DNA from: Labyrinthula sp. Ha
Lineage: Eukaryota > Sar > Bigyra > Labyrinthulida > Labyrinthulaceae
Direction of reading: 5' to 3'
Assembly: GCA_015227615.1 (NCBI GenBank)
Contig: JAALGZ010000059.1
Coordinates: forward strand, 1-64,000
Length of the DNA stretch: 64,000 nt
Shown: positions 23,703-36,900 of the stretch, in pieces
How the letters are laid out: each line of letters begins with the position of its first letter
Numbering within the stretch: the stretch's first letter is position 1
The notes under the pieces: model-generated
The model's input: the letters and a program-made list of their open reading frames with translations, nothing else
What the model was told of the DNA's origin: nothing
The model's database searches: none
Position numbers and translations under genes: made by a program

Positions 23703-23892
23703 GCTTCTTCAATGTTACAGCAAGACTCTGTTCGTAAGTTTACTTATTTGTTTTATCCAACCCCTATTATAGTTATATTCTGTGTAATTTTTATTCCTTT
23801 GTGTTAAATTTAATATACCCTGTTGTTTAAGTAAGTTCTGATGTTTTCCTTAAGAATGTTAACTTCTGTATCACCTTTGTAATTCTCAAAGT

Positions 23893-23932
23893 AAAACATT
23901 CCACTGGGAAAACATTCCACTGGGAAAACATT
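23893..23932. repeat. 16-bp tandem repeat, 2.5 copies
   Basis: AAAACATTCCACTGGG is repeated directly at 23893-23908 and 23909-23924, followed by AAAACATT. The two units are identical, so the duplication is recent, probably replication slippage. Confidence 0.9.
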
Positions 23933-23939
23933 GAATAAT

Positions 23940-26900
23940 TCATGTATCTAAATATCCGCTTATTTACTGGAAATAGTTTTTTTGAGAATAGAATTCCAGG
24001 AATAATAATTAAGTTTTACAAATATAACTGTATTCATCTATGCGATATATCTTTTGGTTCATAATTAATTTAATTTCGGTATCGGGAAATCTTCTACCCG
24101 ATTTATTTGAAGTGAAATCTCGGTACTCGGGTAGTGAAAGGAAAGTTTCAAACCGAGCTTCCATACACAGTTAACTTGGAAGCTTACAAGGTATAAAGAT
24201 TTAAAATAAAATATCTATAATATAATAAATGTGATGACCCCAATGAATGATTGAAATCTTTTAGTTTCACCAACAATGATTGTCAAAAAGAAGACATTGT
24301 TATGGATATATATATATTATAATTGCAATAAGGTGACTTCATTGCCCGAAGAACATTCTCAACTCTGGACTTCTTAATGCATTGTTGTAATCAAATCCTT
24401 TCTGTAGATTTTTAAAGCAGCTGAACACTTGGAATTCTCAAGAATATCCGATAAAACTGTTGGTTTGTTAGTGTAGAGTTAGGGAATTCTCAACCCAGCT
24501 AACTGGTTCTAACCAATCAAACAAAAAAATGATCTATCCTTCCTGTATAATACCTTATAAGTACATATAGACGCTAATTTAGATACTTGTGATTCTAGAA
24601 AAGCTTGAGAGTTGCTCAGGAAACGAAACTAGTAGCAAAAAAAAAAGACTTGGCAAATGTTTAGTGGGTGAAAATTCTTGGTTAGGCTTACAACTATATG
24701 CAATTCAAAATATTCTGTTATAGCAGACCTTAGATTTTTCTAGACAGTTCTTGGTTTTGCCTTTCATAAAAAGTTTCAATGCTTTTTCTTGGAAACTTGC
24801 TTACAAATTCGGACTTGCATGGGACAATAACAAATCTAGCAAAGATGAGAGCTCAAAATGATTAGTCTTTACTTCGAGAAAATACTTTTGGCTGAAATTT
24901 ATGACCTACGCGAAATTAAAAGTAAACGTTCCGTAGCTACGTCATAAAACCCACCACGAAAAACTACCCAATGGAAGACATGGTTTGACTTGAGTGGTTG
25001 ATCTTCCAAGGTGTTGGTAATTATTACTATCCCAAAGTTCAATTTGGTATTCAGTGCACAGTTTTGATTCTTGTTGTCTTTTAAAATTATATTGCGCATT
25101 TTGCCCTGCTATTTTTATGACTGGGATATTTCTTCATTTATTTTCGCTAGATACCTTATCAGTTAAGAACATTATATAGAAACCATGGGAATAATAAAAA
25201 TAAAATCAAGACATAATTAACAATCATCATAGAAATATTTTAAGCTGTATCATTTTAGTCACAAAGTTGAAATATCTTCTTTTATCTAGAGGACTACTTG
25301 TTAAGCAACTAAATGTTTGTAATCTCACTTTGGCATTTGTTTAAATATTTCTAACATATTATTTTAATAATTCATCCTTCAGGTCTTATATAGCTCAAGC
25401 TTATGTATCATTTTCTTCAAAATAAAATATAACTTGGTAGTTCCAAAGAAGAAGATTATTTCAACATTTCGGTAGTAAATGTTGTTTGCTTTTTAGGTGT
25501 ATCTCAATTTCTTGGAGGTTAAGTTTAAGGCATAATATGTGGAGTAATCCAACGCCAACATAAATTGAAGAATATTGTCGAGGTACTCCAGTTTCGCATC
25601 TCATATGAGTATGAGCTTGTACATACACTCCACTGCCACATATTAGCAGAATCATAATGTATAACTACTGGAATCTTATCCCAACTAAAAAGCATTACCA
25701 AAGTCATCATAGGAAATTAATTTATCCCTCACAAACATGTTATTGCGTTGACAGTTGGGTCAACATATGCGTAGGATTGAAAGGAGACCTTTTGACTTCT
25801 CATTCCTCTTACTTTACCAGGATCTTCAAAATTGCTAAAGAAGCAAGTTGATGCAACTTTTTACCTCTTTTGGACCTTGAAACTGAAAACCGACATATAT
25901 TCTACATGGAAAATTATATTTTGTCCCTTATTTGTGCCCGAGTGCTTCATTTTTGACGACATCAGGAACTCGATATCATCTTTCAAATATTACCTAATTT
26001 TTCAATTAAGCTCGCTGAAAATTTAGGTTCTAGTGACAGAGCACATGTAAAGACAGGTTTCTTCTTTGGATTGGCTCAGAAGATGATATCTGTATGATGT
26101 CATGTACCTGAAAAAATACCCGAGTCTAGTATGGCATGTCCTTAATCTATAAGTGATTCGTAGATAGTAACAATGTACACAGGGGCTGCTAAATTGATTT
26201 TTCATGCGTTAACCATTAAAATATTATTATTTTAATCTGGTACCGACAGCCTATGTCATTATGTTCTTTCTTATCAACTTCTCTACCAGGTAGTTGGAGC
26301 ATGGTCCTTTTCCATCTTTGAAGTCCCAATATTCTTTCGCAGCAATTTGATGAAGTGTCATCGTGTGGATAATTTTTTCTTAAGCTATAGTTATGAAAGT
26401 TCTAATTATGCTTTTGAGTTATAGTCTTGAGAATCATTGATGCACGTGAAGCCTATTTCAAAGCTTAGCCTAGATGATGGCGCTTTCTTCTTGCTGATTT
26501 GGTATCATTTTGCTCTGTTGAGAAGCACCTTTGTACCATTCAAAGGATTCTATGGGATTCTATTCCTTTTCTAGTTTGTTGAAAGTTTCAATCCCTTCAT
26601 AGTTGTTTATTATCACAAGCTCAATATCTACTCCTTGGATCTAAACATGCTTCCACGTGGATATATATATCCAAATTTCATCTAAATCATACCTGCCAAA
26701 ACAAACTGTTTGAAATATTTTACTCAATACTATAATGGTTACTCTTCTTATGCTACAACATATTGTAAAAATTTGTTCAAAATCTACGGTACACAAAAAT
26801 ACCAAGACTCTTATGTTCATAGAATGGGGCCTCTCGCCAAAGTCCATATGAAACCTATATATTTTCCAAGATTTAATTTCTTCTGTATCTACCTGGAAAT

Positions 26901-29740
26901 AATAAGCCAATGTCAGTTGTAGCCCAATTATGCTAGCAAATCCCAATGCAATTATCGAAGGGTAAAAGTCTCTGGTAATGGCACAATATTCGCTAAAGAT
27001 TACAAACATGAATGCATAAGAATAATTGTTTTAGTTCCCCATAACGCCATTCAATCGAAATCAATATTGAACTAATTATCATCAATAAAGAGTTAATTAG
27101 CTATGAGCGCAAAATTTTCGTTTCTAGAAAATCCTTTTCACTTAGCACTGGTAGATAAAACGAAAACAACTAGTGCATAAACCCTTTTTAAATATATTCT
27201 CATTTGTAGTTGCTCTGCTACATTTTAAATAATAAACGAAGTTTCCAAAAGTCATTTGGAAGTAAAAATAGCAAAAAAAGGAAAGCCTTATTTGGTAATA
27301 TTAAGAATTTCGAAATACGGGTTAAATGCATGTAGTAAATAGAAATGTTGGAATAGCCCCAATAGTGGGTAAGAAAATACAGTCTTCGAAAATCCTGCAC
27401 GCACTAAACCTATGTAGTATCATTCTTGAATATCACTTATGGAGTAAGAATAAAAACTGATATTATTGCACTGTGGAAACTTAATTAAAATTTGTAAAAT
27501 CGTAACTAAAAAAACAAAACAAGAATTTAATCACCAACACAGGAATGGCCAAATCGAAAAATCTAAACCAACAAATCTTAATATAGAGTAGTCACAACAA
27601 ATACAAATAGAACAAAAAAGAATCTAGATCGACAGATACAATATATGCAAGCCACGGAAATTCTTAATCTTGATTCAAATTAATGTAGATCCAACCCATT
27701 GGAATATTCATTAGAAAGTATGTTAGATAATATCAGCATATAGCAACGATTTAAGAGCCACACCTGACACCTATGTGAATAATTATGAACTCAGCTCCAA
27801 CATTAGCTTTGGTCTGAATCATCACTACAGCCGTTAGATCCGCGATACTTCAGTGTTCCCATTTATAGGAAATATATATCCTTTAATTGTAGTTAAGTAA
27901 TGATCTTACCCTTTCATTTCGGTCATACCCATCGCTCACAACCCAACATTGTGCTAAATGGAAATTCATTCTTGAAGAAGTTCTGGATTAAGTGCATAAA
28001 GTTTTGGTACTACAGCATTATCCACCCGCAAGAAAATCAACCCATCCATGACAGCTCCGTACAAGCTCTTGATCGTAACTATCAACTAAAACAATTATGA
28101 ACCAGGCCGAAAGATCTTAAATCCCGTCCTTATCCAAGGACTATACTACTGAGAACACTTGCCATAATCTATTCCGATGCCTAAATTGGCTTAGTAACGA
28201 TCAAAACTGGGAAAACATAGTTCATATATTAGGATATTTAGCGTCTGTCACCTATAACCATCTTAGTCAAAAATAACTTTTTCAAATAAACCGTGAGGTA
28301 ATATTTTATATTCCTTATCACCTTGTGCTGCTATAAAAAAGTTACATCATGTGGTATGTTTTTAAATGTAAATTTAATAGTTTTATCAAATTATACGAGG
28401 ATAAACGGAAAAGTAGTGGTTCTTGCATACAAGCGGCTTAGCTCTGAGAGAAAAATTAGAAAGCCTTGATATTCCTGTAATACAATGACGAGAGAAAATA
28501 CCGGTACCTTTCCTTATTAAATCCCAAGATAAATATGGCTTGTTCCTGCATTGAATCCTGGAATTTATCACAGAACTTGGGACACCCTATAAATTAAACC
28601 TACAGTCAGGTTCTGTTTCTGGTTTATAGTTGCATTATGCATTAAATGTCTTAATCATTGTTTCCTAACAATCTTGTTATTGCAGCCCTAAATTACTAGT
28701 TTGAAATACTAAACATAAATAGAAAAATGTAATTCTAGCTCAGTATCTTATGCATTACAATTTCTTTAAAGTTTTGAACTTGTTTGAAAGAAGATACATT
28801 AATCCCCATATATTTTTTACTAGCGAATGATAAGAAGTTAGTTTCAAAATAATGAGGTTAATGGAATACATATGTTCGTTGATTCGTCTGATTCAAGGTC
28901 ATTAAGTCCCTGTTGAAATAGGTCGTTACGAGCGCTGCAAAATGATATCTAACTGAGGTTTTAAACGCAGATATGAATAAAATTTTCCGGCTAATGACTG
29001 GAAGTGACAACCTCCCCCCCCCCCAAGGTTTCTGATTAGAAATTGAAGAATTATCAAAATATCAAAAAAAATGTGTCAAGAGCCCTAGTCAGTGCCTTGC
29101 TTAGTTCCGAAGGCTTACTAGCTCAGTATTTCGTTAGAACTACCATATGCTAACCTAATTACGCATCACTTATTAGGTCTTGTAACTGATTCTTATTTGA
29201 AACCTTTGAATTCCTAAGTTAACCCATTTTATATGGAATTAGGTGCTCTTCAAAAAGATTTTATGGTCTTTTAAGTAATATTCACAAAGACTATAGGGAA
29301 GTGTCTGGATAGTCTTGAGAAGAAACAAAGAAATTACTTGCGGTATTCTTCCGAGCTTTCCCTTTTTGCATGAGATTTTGGAGAATAAACCCCAGGTCAC
29401 ACTCTTTTGCTCCTCGTGTATCCTATTATTTTGCATACACTACTCCATCCTGGAATGATCCACGTTTTTGTGAACAGCCACAAGCCAAGAGAGCTCACTC
29501 AATTGTTATTCTTTCTTGACAAACCATTTTCTCCTAAGTGACAAGGAATCTAGCTAATGATTAGTTAAATTTATTTAATCTTTAAAGAAATTCAAGATCT
29601 TTGTCGTGTTTGTATTATTTCAACAAGAATATGTTTAAGTTATATCATTCCTAATCCAGTATTGTTCCGGAATAATTATCTTTTGGAAATTTCTTAGAAA
29701 CTTCTACAGTAATGTCCCTTTCACCAAAACCAATACAACC
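23940..29740. other. Long gene-free stretch
   Basis: Only short frames without motifs were found. The longest (26641-27009, minus, 122 codons) has hydrophobic and Cys residues but no recognisable domain, codon pattern or flanking splice sites. A C11 run lies at 29014-29024. Some minus-strand runs around 25.4-26.7 kb look faintly protein-like, but I cannot assign them. Confidence 0.45.
29014..29024. repeat. Poly-C run (11)
   Basis: Eleven consecutive C in AT-rich DNA. It is a likely site of length variation or sequencing error. Confidence 0.9.
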
Positions 29741-29749
29741 ATTAAAAAG

Positions 29750-31040
<1,291 letters not shown>

Positions 31041-31690
31041 TTTAATAACTTAACCTCACTTTTTATTTCAACTACTTTTAACTAACTTGTTTCACTTTCA
31101 TGACTTGTATATAGCTTTCGATAAGTTTGCATATAATACTGAAACTATTTTTCATATCATAACTTTTCTTCGTATTATTTGGAAGTCAATTTTGTTTGCG
31201 AACCGAGAAAGAGAATTATGTTTAGTATTTTTATCAAGATGTTTTCTTGCTTAGAGTCTATTCGACTTCTTAACCTGATCCAAATAAGTATGATATCTAA
31301 AAGAAATGACCTATTTTTAAAATTAAGTACAATAAGCTCATTCTTTCCCAAGAGATATAATAAATATTACCATTGATTGTCTCAATTATGCAAGAAAAAA
31401 ATCTCTTCTCACATTGTAAAATGAAGGTGAAATAATATTTTTAAGTGTTCTTGTTCAAGTTTTTAAGCTCAAATATAGATTAATATGTCTAAGTTTTTAT
31501 TCAATATATGTAAGAAAAAGTAATTATGTTAATTAAATAAATTTTAATAAATTCTAGTCTTCTGAGTAATATAAAATTGAATTATATTAATTACTTACAT
31601 TTCTTGCTTTTAAACAATATTATTCACATTTTTTTCTTAGTTTGACAAAAAACTATAGTAGGAAAAACACAACTACAAGACACAACAAGA
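31041..31690. other. Intergenic after DAHP copy 1
   Basis: About 20 bp after the stop still match the flank of DAHP copy 2, then similarity ends. Nothing else was recognised. Confidence 0.5.
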
Positions 31691-31695
31691 ATAAA

Positions 31696-32706
31696 ATGGA
31701 AAAGCTCAAAAATAATTATTTTAGATATTCAATCTGATATAACAAGAATTGGTTACTCTGAAAAAGAAATATATAAAGTTGCTTTTTCTTTTCTCATAGC
31801 AAAATATATTTCTTTTTTTCTTTTTCAAATTAACAACTGTGAGCATAATGCTTCGTTCAAACCAGGATTCTTCTGTTTGAAATATCCATTTGAAGAAGGT
31901 TTTATAAATTATTGGGATTTAACGGAAGAGTTTCTTCAATATTACTTTATATATATATTATAATAAAATATAACTAATTTTCCTGTTATTTTATTTTAGA
32001 GTATTTTTACAACAAAAGAACAAACAGAAAACCATGTACAGATATTTTTTAAAAAGATATAGTTTTTTTTTACTTTTATTTCCTTCATCAGCACTATGTT
32101 TATTCTATTCTGGTAAGCTTTCTAGAATTATTGTTGAATCAAGTCAAGATATAGCTTATTGGTTACCAATAGTTAATGGACAACTAAATTCAGAAGCAAT
32201 TAAAGTTATTTTAATAAAAAGAAAAGATACAGTTCAAAGTAAAAAAAATTGTTAGGTAAAATAATAGTTTTTATTTATTTTGCAGATTATTTTTTTAGAT
32301 CTAATATACTTGACACAGTACGTTATATTGCGGAAGATTATAATATGGAGAGGATTGAGACTTCAAATCTCTTTTTGCTTTGAAAACTGTAGAGTTTCTG
32401 TATAGAAGAATTCTTGAGTTTGAATCTGATATATTTCATATACTTGAAGAATTTTCTATAGATGAAACCACTAAAAGTATTCAATAAATAGTTTATGAAT
32501 CTATTGGATTATTTAATAAAGGAGCACAAAAAAAGTCCTTTGTAAAAATAATTTTATCTAGTGGAAATACAGATTATAAGCTTTTTCGTGAGAGATTAAA
32601 GAAACAACTTGAAGTCTTATCAGATCAAAGGTTTGAAGTCCTTCTCTATCAAGATCAAGTAGACATGATCTATTATTGTGCTGAAATATTAAATAATCTG
32701 GAATAA
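31696..32706 (+). pseudogene. Actin-family (actin-related protein) pseudogene
   Basis: A decayed, divergent actin-like gene. In order, the sequence encodes IILDIQSDITRIGYSEKE (actin strand 1, phosphate loop), LKYPFEEGFINYWDLTEEF (actin LKYPIEHGIVTNWDDMEKI), FTTKEQTENHVQIFF (APLNPKANREKMTQIMF), ALCLFYSGKLSRIIVESS (VLSLYASGRTTGIVLDSG), WLPIVNGQ, a shifted DTVRYIAEDY, and finally SFVKIILSSGNTDYKLFRER (NTVLSGGTTMFPGIADR). The longest surviving open piece is 32034-32255. The pieces lie in different frames. The shift after the first ATG (31696) and an in-frame TAA in SIQ-stop-IVYESI near 32487 cannot all be explained by the ~30-nt introns seen elsewhere, though probable introns exist near 31960-32000 and 32256-32285. 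Phosphate-loop residues are poorly conserved, so the ancestor was an Arp, not conventional actin. It ends 112 bp from the convergent ADP-ribosylglycohydrolase-like gene. Confidence 0.75.
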
Positions 32707-32817
32707 ACATCAAAGATAAAAAGATTAAGTGAAGAATATGAAAATTAAGGTTATTAAATAGTTCACCACAAAAGCTAAGCTTTTTGTCATAAACTTTAAT
32801 TTTAAAAGACAAAGGAG

Positions 32818-33921
32818 TTAAGAATATTTTCCAACAGTTTGTATCAACTCTTCTATTTCTTTTCTTGCTGAATATTTTTCTTTCCATAAAGAAGGTATTT
32901 TTCCACCTAAAGAAGATATAAGTGAAGATATCATCCAACTTCTTCCTACATTATCTCCACCAGATATTATATTTCTACGAATACCAAATTTCATTCCTTC
33001 TTCCCCAAATTCAGGAAAACTTTTTTCTGTATCTAAAACTATTTTAATACAAAAAGCAAAATTTGAAGGAGCAGCACAACTTAAAACATCAGCTTTATCT
33101 TTTTCTTTAAAGTTTAATTTCTTTGCAAGTTTTCCAGCAAAACCGTTTTCTTCAAAATCTAAATGTTTATCATAATCTTTCATAGAAAGTTTGTTTATAT
33201 TATTTAAACAAAACTGAATTAAATCTTTTATTTCTTTTTCATATTCTTTTTCTTTTGACAAATAAAAACTTGGAGTTGAAAGAATAAATGATAAAGCAGA
33301 TGAAAAAGAACTTCCTTCAGCACATTTTTTTAATAACAATGCATATGTTTTACCACAAGCTATAGCTCTTGGATTATTCTGTAAGCTTCTTATACTTTGT
33401 TCAACAATATTTAAATATTCTTCTTCTAATACTTTTGCAAATAATAAATAGATTTGAGGTATTTTAAAGTAATAATAACATTGATAATCATCAGCACCAC
33501 TTATTGGATATTTTTCTTCTTTTGCAGATTCATAATTTTTTATAAATTCTTTTGTTGCGCTATCCTTTCTTCCTGAATATTTTTTGAACCAATTATACTG
33601 AAAGTTTACTAGATTTTCACCAGATATAAATTTTCCATTCGTTGCTATAAAATAATCAAGCATTAATTTTCCAGTCTCTCCATTAGGTGAATTTGTTCCT
33701 TTAGAATAATGTTCTGCAAAACCACACTTCTTGTCATCGGGATTTGAGTTGTAAAACTTGCAGCAATGTTGGTAAAAAAACTCAGGTTTTTGAATAAGAT
33801 TTGAGTCAACCATTAGAAGAGAACGAAGATAAGATATATCATAAATCCAGTGAAGAGGCATTGTTGCTGCATCTGTAACGAAACAAGAAAATATAATCTC
33901 TTGTCTCAGTTGTTTTGTCAT
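32818..33921 (-). CDS. ADP-ribosylglycohydrolase-fold protein, crystallin J1-like
   Basis: Intact single-exon gene of 367 residues, starting at the ATG at 33921. The N-terminal CFVTDAATMPLHWIYDISYL and C-terminal ISGGDNVGRSWMISSLISSL are the hallmark ends of the ADP-ribosylglycohydrolase/J1-crystallin family, an all-helical fold whose active members use two metal ions to cleave ADP-ribose from proteins or other acceptors. Here the C-terminal box is GGDNVGR, not GGDTDT, so a metal-ligand aspartate expected in active ADP-ribosyl hydrolases is absent. That matches the J1-like branch, whose activity is unclear. A Lys/Glu-rich helical middle (about 160-290) is normal for the fold. There is no signal peptide or membrane segment. 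The actin-like pseudogene converges on its 3' end. Codon use is AT-rich, as in the DAHP and RGS genes. Confidence 0.85.
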   Translation of the reverse strand: MTKQLRQEIIFSCFVTDAATMPLHWIYDISYLRSLLMVDSNLIQKPEFFYQHCCKFYNSNPDDKKCGFAEHYSKGTNSPNGETGKLMLDYFIATNGKFISGENLVNFQYNWFKKYSGRKDSATKEFIKNYESAKEEKYPISGADDYQCYYYFKIPQIYLLFAKVLEEEYLNIVEQSIRSLQNNPRAIACGKTYALLLKKCAEGSSFSSALSFILSTPSFYLSKEKEYEKEIKDLIQFCLNNINKLSMKDYDKHLDFEENGFAGKLAKKLNFKEKDKADVLSCAAPSNFAFCIKIVLDTEKSFPEFGEEGMKFGIRRNIISGGDNVGRSWMISSLISSLGGKIPSLWKEKYSARKEIEELIQTVGKYS

Positions 33922-33929
33922 ATTACTAT

Positions 33930-36900
33930 TTTGTGTTTATTCTTCTCTTTTAAATATGTGCAAGTTAATATTAATACCAGTTATCTATTCAAGATATATT
34001 AATTTTACCAAATTATTTCTTCCGTTAATCCAATTATTGAATCTAAATAATTTTTGGATATCTGAATAGATAAAACAAACAAATAATAGAATCTCTTGAA
34101 TGGAGACTGAAGAAACTTCTTTATTAGGAATTTAAGGATCATAAAACTTATTTGAAGCAAATTTTTGAAGTTTTATGGATTCTTAAAATTCAGTCATACA
34201 ACTCAAAATCCTCAATGAGGCTCTCATTCAGGATCCTCACGAACCCAGAGTCAATTATGGGAAATTCTTTAAAAAATTTCTAAAAGATCTTCCGTCCCTT
34301 TCTCAGAATTTACTAACCAAGTTCCAAGAAATACCTTAATCAAATCGTTAAGTACTAATTAGGCCATATGAGCTTTCTGCCTATGATCTCTGTGCATTTT
34401 CCTTTGGTTTAGCAAAATAGCTCTAGTTTGTGGAATCTTGCTATTTTAATAGTGAAAAAGTTCACAAGATAAATGTACTTTATCTATTTATGTGCTTGTT
34501 CCTATTGTTCGATTTCTGCGAAAGTTCGAGTTTATCCAATGGAAAATCAATGGAAAAAAGTTGGATTTGAGGACTGAGGGCAAGAAAAAGTCTTTATTGA
34601 ATGAGGCTTCAAGAGTTAAATCTACTTTGTACTTTTTTTTATCTCTACAGTATAGTCAAAGAAGCAAAGTCAAGCTTTGAGCTTCTAAATTGATTGCTTC
34701 TATGTACTTAACCTACTAGTTCAAATAAAACTGAATCTAATAATTAGCTACGCTAGAAAGTACTCTGTCTAATTACATTGAGGCGGGGTTTAGTCCTTAC
34801 CCCGAACAACAAAAAAAACCTCTCCTTAATTAGGTATGCCAAAGTTTATACTCAGTTTCGTGTTTCTGCTCTGAGTACAACAAAAACACATAATTGAGTA
34901 GCTCTACCAACATATTGAACAAATCATCCTATTAATATTCCTTCCTACAACATTTCTTTTTGCATGGCTAAACGTTCTTCCACTAGAAGCTGAGCTTATC
35001 TGGATCAATAGTATTTTTTTTGCTAACACATCAGGTCTCTGGATTCTTTTCCCTTGGATTGACAAAGTTCAGTAGGCTTTGCTTCTTCTTCTTTCTGGAC
35101 CATTGAATAAACTGCCCCACCTCCATAACAATGCAGCTATAAGCATTGTTTTCCCCCTCCGACTGATTATCTGAATAGCAAGTTAATCAGTCAATTTTTC
35201 AATTAGTTTCTTATTTCTAACTCAGAAATCTTCAATGATTTTCTTATTTTTCAATAATTTTCACCTCAATGTAACAACTAAACAAACACAGTCACTCGGA
35301 AATTTTCTCGGAAGACCGAATTTGGCATTAATAAAGACTCCCTCTGAAACTCTATTCGGATTAACTGATTTGAGACTAGGATTGTCTCCTTGTTCATTAT
35401 TTAAGCTCTCCTTGGTTAAGTAACAGTATTAAACTCAGCACATCAGGTATATATTCGCCTAGCTCTTCTTAATGAATAAAGAAGCACGAGGCAAATCCAA
35501 TGATACAATTGAAATATCTCAACAAATGCAGCAGGTAGTTGTTATGAAAATTGTTCTTATGCGCTCTTTAATCACTTTCTTACTATCTATATATAGACAA
35601 ATCAAACCCCATACACTTTAAGTTTCAGGATTGTACGTTGATTAAACCGAGTGAAGCCAGTAGAAGCCAGAATATTCTTAGATATGATGTACCTAATTTG
35701 TTGAACCAAATAAGGAATAATTGAAAGTAAAATTCCATTCCTTCTTCATCCAGAAAGAGGAGAAAAGGAGGTATCATGTTGACTTTGTTACTTTTTACTT
35801 AAATATTGTCAAGAATATACAAAGAAGAGAAGGAATCAAGCGAAGATCAAGAAAAATCTATTCCTTAAGTTTTCAAAATGTGGAGCTTGGTATAAAATTG
35901 AAAACTTAACATATCTTCTCACTTTTTATAAGATAAATGGAAATATCAATGTATGCTATGGAAATGTTCTCAAATTCACCTGGTTTGATACTCTTGCTAA
36001 CTTCATTGCAAGCAATGTGCTAAGAAAGCTCCGACAACATCAAAATGGGCATCTGATTTAACTTTAAGGCCAATTGAATAGAATGATTATTTCTTAGTAG
36101 GGATATTTCTTGACCTTTTCTAATTGATATCTATCTTGAACTTGAATCTTAGAAAATATCATTGTGTCTTATGTATCAATGTGAAGTTTAGTATTTAAGT
36201 ACTTCATAAGTAGTTTTAAATAAATATGATTGGGTAGATGATATAAGATGATTGGGTCTAAACTGTGGCAGGATATGCCAAAGTCAAGAATTAATTAAGG
36301 AAAAGACCAGCAAAAAAGAGAATAAAAAGAAAATACTCAGAACCCCAGTAAATAACCAAGAGAGAGATGAAACAGAATACGAGACACCAAGATATCATAT
36401 TGCAAGAGATTATAGAACCTTCGTACATGTGCACAAGACATCGGTTAGGAGATCAAGATACCCAAACCGATCCACTTCTAATACTACTAAATGAACATAG
36501 AGAGATAGGGAGAAGCCCTTTCTCAAGATACTAAGATACCTAAAGAAGCCCGTTTTCAGAGAAACACTTGTTCGAATTATTTTGTTCTTGTCTTTAAAAA
36601 TTTATGTTGTAGATATATACCTTTACGACTGTTGTAAAATTAATTAATTAATTGTTGGATAATTCATATGCATGATATTCAAAATCTTGTTGCGGAGAAG
36701 TTTAACCTTTATATAACAAAGTTGTGAGTTTTAAACCCTTTCAGAGTATTTATAGAAGGGTAACTGATTTTCTTGTTTTGATATATTATCCTTTTAACTG
36801 GCCCGGGGGACTGTTATTTTTCTTGCGCAATGTAAACATGTGGCCTACTAAAAATATACCTTAACGAGTAAGCCAAGCTTCCAATCTTAACAATTATAAA

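Noticed and set aside
26641-27009. 122-codon minus-strand frame
   Set aside because: Hydrophobic and Cys-containing but with no motif, no signal peptide and no splice context. Frames of this length occur by chance in 64 kb.
34100-36500. Basic plus-strand frames suggesting an old retroelement
   Set aside because: No catalytic or zinc-knuckle motif and no flanking repeats. Left as unannotated.
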